This document shows positions 1 through 6,854 of a stretch of 64,000 nucleotides of DNA, one piece after another; within the stretch, counting starts at the first letter, position 1; the number at the start of each line of letters is the position of its first letter. The position numbers and the translations under genes are program-made. The notes under the pieces were generated by a model. The model was given only the letters and a program-made list of their open reading frames with translations, had not been told where the DNA came from and did not search any database. Source of the DNA: SB11 sp035906255. GTDB lineage: Bacteria; Bacteroidota; Bacteroidia; UBA8524. The stretch lies in contig JAMIFM010000037.1 in the NCBI GenBank assembly GCA_035906255.1, positions 372,001 through 436,000 of the forward strand, written 5' to 3'.

Positions 1-126
1 CCCGCTAAGCATACGGGGCATTAGTACGTTGGCATACGTTTCACGGTTAAGAGCCTGCAACACCTCATTCTCAGGGCTGGTATGGTCTTCGGCGTATTGG
101 TTTATTTTTGGGTCTAAAAAATCCAT
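1..126 (-). CDS. O-methyltransferase, N-terminal fragment (runs off window edge)
   Basis: The first 42 residues of a protein are visible on the minus strand, starting at the ATG at 126. They include the segment HTSPENEVLQ followed by LNRETYANVLMPRMLSG. This matches the N-terminus of bacterial class I SAM-dependent O-methyltransferases of the caffeoyl-CoA type, in which this region precedes the SAM-binding Rossmann fold. The catalytic part lies outside the window, so the substrate cannot be judged. The gene starts 17 bp after the fabG stop codon and is probably cotranscribed with it. Confidence 0.7.
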   Translation of the reverse strand, partial: MDFLDPKINQYAEDHTSPENEVLQALNRETYANVLMPRMLSG

Positions 127-143
127 TGTAGTTATACCTTAAA

Positions 144-893
144 TTACATCAGCATACCGCCGTCCACGTTAATGGTTTGGCCGGTAATATAGGTGCTCAT
201 ATCGCTGGCCAAAAACAGGCACAGGTTGGCAACATCTTCTGTAGTACCGCCGCGTTTCAAAGGGATTGCATCCGCCCAGCCTTTTACTACTTCGGGGTCA
301 AGTGCACCCGTCATTTCAGTTTCAATAAAACCGGGGGCAACAGAATTGCAGCGAATGTTGCGGCTGCCTAATTCTTTAGCTATTGATTTGGTAAAACCAA
401 TCATACCTGCTTTTGAGGCGGCATAGTTGGCTTGGCCTGCATTACCCATCACACCTACTACTGAGGTCATGTTAATGATAGAGCCTTTCTTTTGCTTTAA
501 GAAGGGTTTTAATGAGGCTTTGGTAAGGTTAAACACCGATTTAAGGTTGGTATTTATCACTTCATCCCATTGTTCTTCGGTCATGCGCATCAACAAGGTA
601 TCGCGAGTGATTCCGGCATTGTTTATCAGCGCATCCAATTGGCCGAAATCAGCCAATACATTGTTCACCAACTCTTCGGCTTGGGTATATACAGCGGCAT
701 CGCTTTGGTAGCCTTTAGCTTTCACGCCGTATTTTTCGGCAAGTTCTGCCTCAAAAGCGCGGGCCTTGTCAACACTTGATGCAAACGAGAAAGCAATGTT
801 ACAGCCTTGCTCGGCAAATTTTTCAGCAATTCCGCGTCCTATTCCGCGTGAAGCACCTGTAATAAGGGCTACTTTATTTTCCAGTAATTTCAT
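144..893 (-). CDS. fabG: 3-oxoacyl-[acyl-carrier-protein] reductase FabG
   Basis: This is a 249-residue classical short-chain dehydrogenase that should perform the NADPH-dependent reduction of 3-oxoacyl-ACP in type II fatty acid synthesis. The cofactor motif TGASRGIG is at 12-19 and NNAG at 91-94. The catalytic tetrad is complete: Asn116, Ser144, Tyr157 and Lys161 in the YxxxK motif. The C-terminus ends in the FabG-like TGQTINVDGGMLM. Length and motifs are those of true FabG rather than a random SDR, although SDR substrates are hard to prove by sequence. It heads a probable two-gene unit with the downstream O-methyltransferase and has an exact TAGGTTTG promoter box at 914-921. Confidence 0.9.
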   Translation of the reverse strand: MKLLENKVALITGASRGIGRGIAEKFAEQGCNIAFSFASSVDKARAFEAELAEKYGVKAKGYQSDAAVYTQAEELVNNVLADFGQLDALINNAGITRDTLLMRMTEEQWDEVINTNLKSVFNLTKASLKPFLKQKKGSIINMTSVVGVMGNAGQANYAASKAGMIGFTKSIAKELGSRNIRCNSVAPGFIETEMTGALDPEVVKGWADAIPLKRGGTTEDVANLCLFLASDMSTYITGQTINVDGGMLM

Positions 894-913
894 AGTAGTA
901 GTTTGTGGCGCAA

Positions 914-921
914 CAAACCTA
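914..921 (-). promoter_or_regulatory. -7 promoter box upstream of fabG
   Basis: On the minus strand this reads TAGGTTTG, an exact match to the Bacteroidota -7 consensus TAnnTTTG. It would place the transcription start roughly 15 nt before the fabG ATG. No TTTG element is present at the ideal 19-21 nt distance upstream, so only the -7 half is supported. Confidence 0.45.
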
Positions 922-955
922 CATTTTTAAACCAAAAGATAAAAACGAGCAATAA

Positions 956-987
956 AAAACCCCGTTCGGATTTCCAAACGGGGTTTT
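956..987 (-). terminator. Intrinsic terminator after tonB
   Basis: The arms AAAACCCCGTT (956-966) and AACGGGGTTTT (977-987) form a perfect 11-bp stem with a 10-nt loop. On the minus strand the stem is followed by a T-rich run. It lies just past the tonB stop at 1009. Confidence 0.85.
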
Positions 988-1008
988 CTTTTATTGTTCT
1001 CTTAGTTG

Positions 1009-1689
1009 TTATTTCAAACGGAACTTAATAGGCATTTTAACACGCACACGTACGGGTTTGCCACGTTGCTCACCGGGAGTCCACTTCATTAGTTTCACAA
1101 CCCTTACTGCTTCGCTGGCACAATCGTCGTCAAAAGTTTTGATTGCTTTTACGTTTGATAGCACACCTGAGGGTTCTACTACAAACTCAACATAAACAGT
1201 ACCTTGTTTTCCGTTTTCAACGGCCAACGGAGGATACACTAAATGTTGGGCAATAAATATTTGACGTGCGGCTTCACCACCGGGGTACTCGGGGCTTTTT
1301 TCAACCACCTCAAAAATTTCAGTTTCACCTGTTTGCTCAGGTTCGGGCTCCGGAGTTGGAGGTGCTGAGTATGTGGTAGGGGTATAATCTTGCTCTTCGG
1401 GCAAGTTTAAGTCTATATCTTGTGTTTCCACGTCATCCTCTACTACTTCAACCGTTGTTGGCGGTGGTGGGGGAGGTGCCGGTGGGGGAGGCTCGTTTTG
1501 TTGGGTAATATCGGGTAACTCTTCGTTGTCAGACTGAACGTCGTATGATACTTCTTCAACAACTGCTTCTTCGTATTGGGTAAAGGTGAAAGCATACAGC
1601 GTTATAAGCTCTGCTACCAAAAACCCAGCAAGAAAAAAGGTGCTCACATACCTTTTTAAATCGTATTTCGGATTCTTTTTTAGTTCCAT
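1009..1689 (-). CDS. tonB: Energy transducer TonB
   Basis: This 226-residue protein should carry proton-motive energy from an ExbB/ExbD motor to outer-membrane TonB-dependent receptors. It has a short cytoplasmic N-terminus (MELKKNPKYDLKRY), one membrane segment at about 13-35 and an acidic, proline-rich periplasmic linker with runs of prolines at about residues 65-80. The TonB C-terminal domain occupies about the last 95 residues (YPGGEAARQIFIAQHLVYPP, later VYVEFVVEPSG and VRVKMPIKF). I chose the ATG at 1689 over an upstream TTG at 1704. The TTG overlaps the promoter box, and MELKKNPKxD is the usual Bacteroidota TonB start. No exbB or exbD is in the window. Confidence 0.9.
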   Translation of the reverse strand: MELKKNPKYDLKRYVSTFFLAGFLVAELITLYAFTFTQYEEAVVEEVSYDVQSDNEELPDITQQNEPPPPAPPPPPPTTVEVVEDDVETQDIDLNLPEEQDYTPTTYSAPPTPEPEPEQTGETEIFEVVEKSPEYPGGEAARQIFIAQHLVYPPLAVENGKQGTVYVEFVVEPSGVLSNVKAIKTFDDDCASEAVRVVKLMKWTPGEQRGKPVRVRVKMPIKFRLK

Positions 1690-1701
1690 AAAATTACGTG
1701 T

Positions 1702-1709
1702 CAAATATA
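1702..1709 (-). promoter_or_regulatory. -7 promoter box upstream of tonB
   Basis: The minus strand reads TATATTTG, an exact TAnnTTTG match, ending 13 nt before the tonB ATG. The predicted leader would be only a few nucleotides long. Confidence 0.45.
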
Positions 1710-1775
1710 AATCCTTTTTGTTAATACACAGTGAAGGATAAATGGTAAACGATTTTTTTTAGCGAAAAGTTTAAA

Positions 1776-2171
1776 TCAGTTTCTTTTTTTTGCGCGCTGT
1801 TTAAAATAAAAAAACACCAGCCATCCGGCTATTGCCCCAATAATGTTGGCAAGCATATCCATTATATCCATCGTGCGGCCGCTAAGCACATATCCTTGTA
1901 AAAGTTCAATAAAGCCGCCGTACAATACAGTAATTATAAAGGCGCGTATGCCCACTGCACTGCGTTTGTATGAAAACACATATTGCTTTAGGTGGGCTAT
2001 GGCCAAAAACCAAAACTGTATGGCAAACAACCCCATGTGAGCCAGTTTATCAAACGATATTAAGTCAATGAGCTTAAAGGTAACTATGCCTTTAACAGGC
2101 ATGGTGCACAGTACTAAAATTAAAAATGCCCATATAAGGGCATTTCTATAGTATTTAAAAAAGTTACGCAT
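1776..2171 (-). CDS. VanZ-like family membrane protein
   Basis: This 131-residue protein has about four hydrophobic segments and VanZ-family features: a FDKLAHMGLFAIQFW segment (the DKLxHxxxF pattern) and, later, GGFIELLQGYVLSGRTMDIMDMLANIIGA, where the ELxQ and DxxDxxAN positions are conserved. VanZ proteins are linked to glycopeptide tolerance in Gram-positives, but their role in Bacteroidota is unknown. Its start codon overlaps the gcvH stop by one base (TAATG), so it is probably translationally coupled to gcvH. That arrangement does not by itself indicate a shared function. Confidence 0.8.
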   Translation of the reverse strand: MRNFFKYYRNALIWAFLILVLCTMPVKGIVTFKLIDLISFDKLAHMGLFAIQFWFLAIAHLKQYVFSYKRSAVGIRAFIITVLYGGFIELLQGYVLSGRTMDIMDMLANIIGAIAGWLVFFYFKQRAKKRN

Positions 2172-2551
2172 TATGCGTTTATAAGTTCAGCGTATTGGGC
2201 GGCGGTAAGCAAGTCCTTCACTTCATCGGGGTTGCTCATTTCAATTTTCACCATCCAGCCGCTACCATAAGGGTCTTGGTTCACGCTTTCAGGATTTGAG
2301 TCAAGCCCGTCATTTTTTTCAACTACAGTACCGCTTAGTGGCAAAAACAAATCGCTAACGGTTTTTACTGCCTCTACTGTACCAAAAACATCGTGTTGGC
2401 TCAATGCTTCGCCAACAGTTTCAATCTCAACATACACAATATCGCCAAGCTCGCCTTGTGCAAAATCTGTGATGCCTACGGTAGCAATGTTTCCTTCAAT
2501 GCTAACCCACTCGTGGTCTTTGGTGTACTTAAGGGTATCAGGTATATTCAT
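2171..2551 (-). CDS. gcvH: Glycine cleavage system H protein
   Basis: This is the 126-residue lipoyl carrier of the glycine cleavage complex. It shuttles the aminomethyl group from the P protein (gcvP, about 45 kb away at 47903-50797) to the T protein. The lipoylated lysine is Lys63 in GTVEAVKTVSDL, inside the expected hammerhead domain. The family start (DTLKYTKDHEWV) and end (AAQYAEL) are intact. gcvT is not in the window. Confidence 0.95.
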   Translation of the reverse strand: MNIPDTLKYTKDHEWVSIEGNIATVGITDFAQGELGDIVYVEIETVGEALSQHDVFGTVEAVKTVSDLFLPLSGTVVEKNDGLDSNPESVNQDPYGSGWMVKIEMSNPDEVKDLLTAAQYAELINA

Positions 2552-2574
2552 TCGTGTTTAATTAAAGAAGCGGT

Positions 2575-2582
2575 CAAATTTA
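2575..2582 (-). promoter_or_regulatory. -7 promoter box upstream of gcvH
   Basis: The minus strand reads TAAATTTG, an exact TAnnTTTG match, in the 52-bp gap between purE and gcvH. gcvH-vanZ can therefore probably be transcribed independently of purKE. The predicted leader is about 18 nt. Confidence 0.45.
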
Positions 2583-2603
2583 AAATAATAGTGCCAACAA
2601 ATG

Positions 2604-3122
2604 TTAGCCTTCGTAATAATTTTTATGTCCCAGTTTTTCTAAGCGGCTTGCCTTTTCTTCTACCTCATGTTTCATTTGTTGGCGGTATTCCACCATTTTA
2701 TCATTCAGCACGCTATCGGTAGTGGCCAGTATTTGTACTGCCAGCAACCCTGCATTTTTAGCCCCGTTTATGGCAACGGTTGCAACAGGAATCCCTCCGG
2801 GCATCTGTACAATAGAGTACAATGAGTCGATACCGCTCATGGCTTTTGATTGCACAGGTACACCAATAACGGGCACATGGGTAATAGCAGCCACCATACC
2901 GGGTAGGTGGGCTGCACCGCCCGCACCGGCTATTATAAGTTTTAAACCGCGCGAATGAGCGTTTTTAGCATATATATACATACGCTCAGGGGTGCGGTGG
3001 GCACTCACTACGCTTATTTCATACGGAACATTAAACTCGTCAAGTATTTCAGCAGCAGCGCGCATCACGGGTAAATCGCTGTCGCTACCCATTATAATTC
3101 CAACTGTAGGTGTTTCGCTCAT
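2604..3122 (-). CDS. purE: N5-carboxyaminoimidazole ribonucleotide mutase PurE
   Basis: This 172-residue class I PurE should convert N5-CAIR to CAIR in purine biosynthesis, the step after PurK. The signature GSDSD is at 12-16 and SAHRTP at 40-45 (catalytic His42). GAGGAAHLPGM and the GVPVQSKAMSGIDSLYSIVQMP segment are also conserved. It starts 2 bp after the purK stop, so purK-purE is one operon. Confidence 0.96.
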   Translation of the reverse strand: MSETPTVGIIMGSDSDLPVMRAAAEILDEFNVPYEISVVSAHRTPERMYIYAKNAHSRGLKLIIAGAGGAAHLPGMVAAITHVPVIGVPVQSKAMSGIDSLYSIVQMPGGIPVATVAINGAKNAGLLAVQILATTDSVLNDKMVEYRQQMKHEVEEKASRLEKLGHKNYYEG

Positions 3123-3124
3123 GT

Positions 3125-4285
3125 TTAGGCAGGTATAAAAGTAAGGGTGTTTTTAACAAAGGTAGCTTTTTGCTTTGCCTCCTCCAACGTGGGGGCTATA
3201 ATGCTCACGTGTCCCATTTTACGCATGGGGCGGCTTTCTTTTTTATTATATAAATGGATGTAAACGCCCGGCATTGCCATTACTTCTTCAATGCCTTGCA
3301 AGCGGTATTTACCGCTAAAGCCGTCAGCACCTAAAAGGTTAAGCATCACCGCAGGCTGTATAAGGGTGGTATCGCCCAGCGGAAGCCATGCCAAAATGCG
3401 CAGCAACTGTTCGTATTGCGAGGTGTAGCAGGCCTCAATGGTATGATGGCCGCTGTTGTGGGGGCGGGGGGCTACTTCGTTTACAAGTATGTTTCCTGTT
3501 TTATCCAAAAACATCTCAACGGCAAAAATGCCTATGCCTTGCATTTTTTCAATAGTAAGGGTAGCTATACGGCGGGCTTCATCCTCAACGGTACTGCTTA
3601 CTTGTGCGGGGCACGCCAAATACTCAACAAGGTTAGCAATGGGGTCAAACTCCATCTCCACTAAAGGAAATGTGGTGGTTTTTCCTTCACGGTCGCGAGC
3701 TACTATTACGCTCAGCTCTTTCTCACATTCTACAAACTGCTCCAGCATACAAGGGCTGTCAAAAGGTATTGCAGCAGTTCCGCTTAAAATATCGGCAGCA
3801 TTGCACAGGGCAACGCCTTTACCATCGTATCCATCAGTACGGCTTTTGGCCGCAAACTTTGTAAACCCCGATTGTATAAGAGTTTCCTTCCAATCAGTAG
3901 GGGTATCTACCAGCAAAAAGGGTGCGGTAGGGATGTTGTTATTGGCATAAAACTGCTTTTGCAGGCCTTTATCTTTTATAATCTCAAGTATTTTGGGTGA
4001 GGGGATAATCAATTTTCCTTCGGCTTCCAATTGGTGCAGGGTATCAACCCCCACGTGTTCAATCTCGTAGGTTAGCACATCACTTATCGCGGCTAATTGA
4101 CGTATTTTATCTCCATCGGTAAGAGTACCCACAATTTGTTCATCGGCTATGCGCGAAGCAGGGGCATGGGCGTCGTTTTCTAAAATGTTACAATATATGT
4201 TAAGGGGTTGGGCAGCTTCTATCAGCATTTTACCCAATTGACCCCCTCCAATTATACCTATGCGGGTATTCAAGTCGGCTTGCAT
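3125..4285 (-). CDS. purK: 5-(carboxyamino)imidazole ribonucleotide synthase PurK
   Basis: This 386-residue ATP-grasp enzyme makes N5-CAIR from AIR, ATP and bicarbonate and hands it to PurE, encoded directly downstream. The N-terminal IGIIGGGQLGKML motif is at about 9-20, and the ATP-grasp core includes KSRTDGYDGKGV, LEQFVECEKELSVIVAR and EVAPRPHNSGHHTIEAC. The ATG at 4285 is the only plausible start. The promoter box at 4290-4297 is so close that the mRNA may be leaderless. Confidence 0.96.
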   Translation of the reverse strand: MQADLNTRIGIIGGGQLGKMLIEAAQPLNIYCNILENDAHAPASRIADEQIVGTLTDGDKIRQLAAISDVLTYEIEHVGVDTLHQLEAEGKLIIPSPKILEIIKDKGLQKQFYANNNIPTAPFLLVDTPTDWKETLIQSGFTKFAAKSRTDGYDGKGVALCNAADILSGTAAIPFDSPCMLEQFVECEKELSVIVARDREGKTTTFPLVEMEFDPIANLVEYLACPAQVSSTVEDEARRIATLTIEKMQGIGIFAVEMFLDKTGNILVNEVAPRPHNSGHHTIEACYTSQYEQLLRILAWLPLGDTTLIQPAVMLNLLGADGFSGKYRLQGIEEVMAMPGVYIHLYNKKESRPMRKMGHVSIIAPTLEEAKQKATFVKNTLTFIPA

Positions 4286-4289
4286 GGCG

Positions 4290-4297
4290 CAAAGGTA
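4290..4297 (-). promoter_or_regulatory. -7 promoter box directly abutting purK start
   Basis: The minus strand reads TACCTTTG, an exact TAnnTTTG match, ending 4 nt before the purK ATG at 4285. A transcription start about 4-9 nt downstream would give a leaderless or near-leaderless mRNA. Confidence 0.4.
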
Positions 4298-4398
4298 AAT
4301 AAACAGTTTTTAATCTTGTGGAGATGAAGTGCAAGCAATGCTTATTGGATGTTTTGTCGAATAAAAAATTATTAACTGTTTGATTAACTAAGTTTTAA

Positions 4399-4406
4399 TA
4401 GATTTG
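4399..4406 (+). promoter_or_regulatory. -7 promoter box upstream of the 4413 gene
   Basis: TAGATTTG is an exact TAnnTTTG match lying 6 nt before the ATG at 4413. It overlaps an alternative in-frame TTG at 4404, which argues that the ATG is the true start and that the leader is very short. Confidence 0.4.
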
Positions 4407-4412
4407 TTACTG

Positions 4413-4790
4413 ATGGAAAATAACAACACAAACAACTCGCAAGAGCAAGCAGTAGATGCATTGTTTGATTATACTTTAAACCTGTTGGTGATAGAAAAAA
4501 AGAAAACATGGGAGGTAAAAAAGATACTGACCGATGAGGGAGCAAGTGCCGAAGCGGCAGCCAAACTGGTAGATGCGGCTAAACAAAAATACAATTCGGC
4601 AATTACCAAAAAGGCCAATAAAGATATGCTTTTTGGGGCATTATGGTGCGTTGGCGGTACAGCGGTTACCGTATTCACTTATGCTGCTGCATCAGGCGGC
4701 GGACGCTATGTGGTTACGTACGGGGCTATTATTTGGGGGGCTATCCAGTTTTTTAAAGGATACTCAGCCAAATCGCAGATTATATATTAA
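4413..4790 (+). CDS. Small membrane protein of unknown function
   Basis: This 125-residue protein is not confidently assigned to a family. The N-terminal half is soluble, polar and alanine-rich and looks helical (about 1-65, including WEVKKILTDEGASAEAAAKLVDAA). The second half has two hydrophobic segments, at about 72-92 (MLFGALWCVGGTAVTVFTYAAA) and 97-115 (RYVVTYGAIIWGAIQFFKGY). The order of soluble helix then two-helix membrane hairpin suggests an integral inner-membrane protein. It stands alone, divergent from purK and followed by its own weak terminator. Confidence 0.65.
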   Translation: MENNNTNNSQEQAVDALFDYTLNLLVIEKKKTWEVKKILTDEGASAEAAAKLVDAAKQKYNSAITKKANKDMLFGALWCVGGTAVTVFTYAAASGGGRYVVTYGAIIWGAIQFFKGYSAKSQIIY

Positions 4791-4795
4791 GTACC

Positions 4796-4814
4796 GAGGG
4801 GCTCTATCCCCCTC
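4796..4814 (+). terminator. Weak hairpin after the 4413 gene
   Basis: GAGGGG (4796-4801) pairs with CCCCTC (4809-4814) over a 7-nt loop. The following sequence is T-rich but not a clean T-run, so termination is only plausible. Confidence 0.35.
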
Positions 4815-4939
4815 TTCTGTAATCATTTTTGTACATCTGTTAAGTTTCTTATTGTCAGCTTTTTACTGCTGTTTCTTCATTTTGTCAACGGATTATAAAC
4901 AAATATGTTTCTTTATAGAGAAATAAAAATGTTTATTAA

Positions 4940-4972
4940 TTTGAAAATCCGGTAAATGTATCACTACATTTG
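4940..4972 (+). promoter_or_regulatory. Promoter and overlapping operator of the S24 regulator gene
   Basis: A full Bacteroidota promoter is visible: TTTG at 4940-4943, a 21-nt spacer, then TACATTTG at 4965-4972. The -7 box forms one arm of a perfect inverted repeat, AAATGTA (4954-4960), TCAC, TACATTT (4965-4971). A DNA-binding dimer at this site would block the -7 element. Because the downstream gene encodes an HTH regulator, an autorepression operator is the simplest reading. That role is inferred. Confidence 0.6.
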
Positions 4973-4992
4973 TTGCTGAAATAGAAATAAAA

Positions 4993-5661
4993 ATGGAAGG
5001 CTTAAACAAAGCATACAAAGAGCTTGCTTATAAAAAAGGGCTAACCCTGCAAGATGTGAGCCAACGCCTTGGTATGACCTATCAAAACCTTAACAGGTTG
5101 CTTACTGCCAAAGATATTAAACTATCGCAGGCTGAAAAACTGGCTTCGGCTATCAACGAACCTGTTGATACACTGCTGCAAATCCTTTCGCAACGCCACC
5201 CCGAAACCAAAAAGGGTAAGCCGTACGTAGTGGCCGAAGAAACAAGTATGGAAGTGCATGAACCGCAAATACCGTATTACAATGTGGATGTAACCGCCTC
5301 TGCATTTCCTGTATTTGCTGATGAACGCGAAGAACCCGAGTATTTTATTTCTATCCCTGCATTTAAAGATTGCGATTTTGCCGTGCCCATTTATGGCGAT
5401 AGTATGTACCCAAAAATTAAAAACGGGCACATTGTGGCAGTAAAAGAGGTGAAAAACAAAGCGGTGATTTTGTACGGCGAGATTTATTTGGTGATTACCG
5501 AAGATTACCGAACGGTAAAGTACATACGCAAACATCCCGGCGATGTGAGCAAAGTGTTATTATGCAGCGAAAACCCTTCGTTTGATGATGTTGAGATACC
5601 TGTCGACTCGATATTGCGCCTGTTTAAAGTACGCGGTCAAATTTCAATCAACGTTAATTAA
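4993..5661 (+). CDS. XRE-family transcriptional regulator with S24 (LexA-like) peptidase domain
   Basis: This 222-residue protein has an N-terminal helix-turn-helix (about 5-62: YKKGLTLQDVSQRLGMTYQNLNRLL) and a C-terminal S24/LexA-like domain (about 95-215). The serine of the Ser-Lys dyad is Ser137 in YGDSMYPKIKNGHIVAVKE, and the lysine is probably Lys176 in RTVKYIRKH. A scissile Ala-Gly is expected near residues 100-108, but the sequence there is VTASAFPVF with no Ala-Gly, so self-cleavage is doubtful. No phage genes are nearby. Its 3' end overlaps the convergent ridA-like gene by 8 bp. Confidence 0.8.
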   Translation: MEGLNKAYKELAYKKGLTLQDVSQRLGMTYQNLNRLLTAKDIKLSQAEKLASAINEPVDTLLQILSQRHPETKKGKPYVVAEETSMEVHEPQIPYYNVDVTASAFPVFADEREEPEYFISIPAFKDCDFAVPIYGDSMYPKIKNGHIVAVKEVKNKAVILYGEIYLVITEDYRTVKYIRKHPGDVSKVLLCSENPSFDDVEIPVDSILRLFKVRGQISINVN

Positions 5662-6109
5662 GGGTAAAAGTGGCCGTAAGCCCTATGCAAAAGTTGCGGG
5701 GCAGTTTGTGTACCCCAAAAATAGTACGGGTATGCTTGCCTTTATCACCTAATACGTTTAGAAATAAATCCGAAGCTCCGTTTACTACCGTTGGTGCTTC
5801 GTCCCAATCGTCAGCACTTTGGTAAAAGGCTTCAATGTGGTTTAAGCCCAATACGGTATCAAACCCTATTTTCTCGTGTATTTGCGCAATTACATTTAAA
5901 GCGCACAGTTGCATGGCTTTGTAGCCATCGTCGGTAGTAATTTCAGCACCTAAGCGGCCTTGAAAAAGGTAATCGCCATTAAGTATAGGAAATTGCACGG
6001 CCACATACGCAATATTGCCGCGCACGTTCACAGATACGTATGAACCGCCGGGCGTTGATGCTTGCGGCAGTTCAAGCCCTAATGAAGTAACTTTTTCAAT
6101 AATATCCAT
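5654..6109 (-). CDS. RidA/YjgF family protein
   Basis: This 151-residue protein has the RidA (YER057c/UK114) fold. Residues 24-50 form the first strands and the C-terminal block is HTRTIFGVHKLPRNFCIGL. Archetypal RidA deaminates reactive enamine/imine intermediates using Arg105 and Glu120 (E. coli numbering). By ungapped alignment of the C-terminal block, the arginine is kept (Arg128) but the glutamate position is Gly143. It is also about 20 residues longer than RidA. It is therefore probably a non-archetypal Rid subfamily member whose activity is uncertain. It lies 2 bp after the GNAT gene. Confidence 0.75.
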   Translation of the reverse strand: MDIIEKVTSLGLELPQASTPGGSYVSVNVRGNIAYVAVQFPILNGDYLFQGRLGAEITTDDGYKAMQLCALNVIAQIHEKIGFDTVLGLNHIEAFYQSADDWDEAPTVVNGASDLFLNVLGDKGKHTRTIFGVHKLPRNFCIGLTATFTLN

Positions 6110-6111
6110 TA

Positions 6112-6717
6112 TCAGGATTGTTCTTTTTGGTTTAGCACGTTTGTAGCGGCCAAAAGAATTTCTTGAGTTTTAGACTGTATGGCAGGGTTAGAGAATGCAA
6201 TGGTAGGAGCGGGTTCGGCAGGGTGTTTCAAAAGTGTGCGGTGCAGCCACACCACATCCACCCAACTGCCGTTTTTGTATCCTACTTTTTTATAAACGCC
6301 CACAGGGGTGAAACCCAGTTTAACGTGAAACATGGTGCTGCCTTCATTGGGTTGGGCAATACCTGCATATAAATTCACGTAGTTTTGTGCGGTCAGTATT
6401 TCAAGCAAAGCATTGTATAATACAGTTGCAATACCCTTTCTCATATAATCATCATGCACATAAATCGAGCTTTCGGCACTCCATGCATATCCCGGCCTGT
6501 CGCGGTGCTTACTTGCATAAGCATAGCCTACAATTACACCGCCTGCTTCTGCAATCAGCCAAGGAAAATCAATTAATAACGCTTCTACTTTTGTTGCATA
6601 GTTAGCGGCTTCGCTCACCTCATATTCAAATGAAATGGTTGTGTTTTTTACAAATGGTGAATAAATGGCCAAAATACCTTCTGCATCCTCTTTTCTGGCA
6701 ACTCTAAGGCTAATCAT
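6112..6717 (-). CDS. GNAT N-acetyltransferase, phosphinothricin/methionine-sulfone type
   Basis: Residues 1-165 form a GNAT domain close to the Pat/MddA group. They start VARKEDAEGILAIYSPFV and include TTISFEYE, the acetyl-CoA loop region YMRKGIATVLYNALLEIL, then LYAGIAQPNEGSTMFHVKLGFTPVGVYKKVGYKNGSWVDVVWLHRTL. That group acetylates phosphinothricin or methionine sulfone/sulfoximine, but the substrate here is unproven. A 35-residue C-terminal extension (QSKTQEILLAATNVLNQ) is not part of the domain. It is probably cotranscribed with the ridA-like gene downstream. Confidence 0.8.
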   Translation of the reverse strand: MISLRVARKEDAEGILAIYSPFVKNTTISFEYEVSEAANYATKVEALLIDFPWLIAEAGGVIVGYAYASKHRDRPGYAWSAESSIYVHDDYMRKGIATVLYNALLEILTAQNYVNLYAGIAQPNEGSTMFHVKLGFTPVGVYKKVGYKNGSWVDVVWLHRTLLKHPAEPAPTIAFSNPAIQSKTQEILLAATNVLNQKEQS

Positions 6718-6854
6718 TACTAAAAACTAAAAGGTTAAAAAACTATCAACGTTAATAAATACACAAGCTTTGCCCTCCTTTAAAGGACAACAAACTAAAA
6801 TCCATACACTACACACACGTGCCGAAAATATTGAAAAGCCACGAGGGCTGTAAT

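Noticed and set aside
3456..3950. A 164-residue plus-strand open frame within purK
   Set aside because: It is antisense to a well-conserved ATP-grasp enzyme and has no recognisable domain or promoter.
4993..5661. Reading the S24 regulator as the repressor of a prophage
   Set aside because: No integrase, structural or lysis genes are nearby, and both sides are housekeeping genes.
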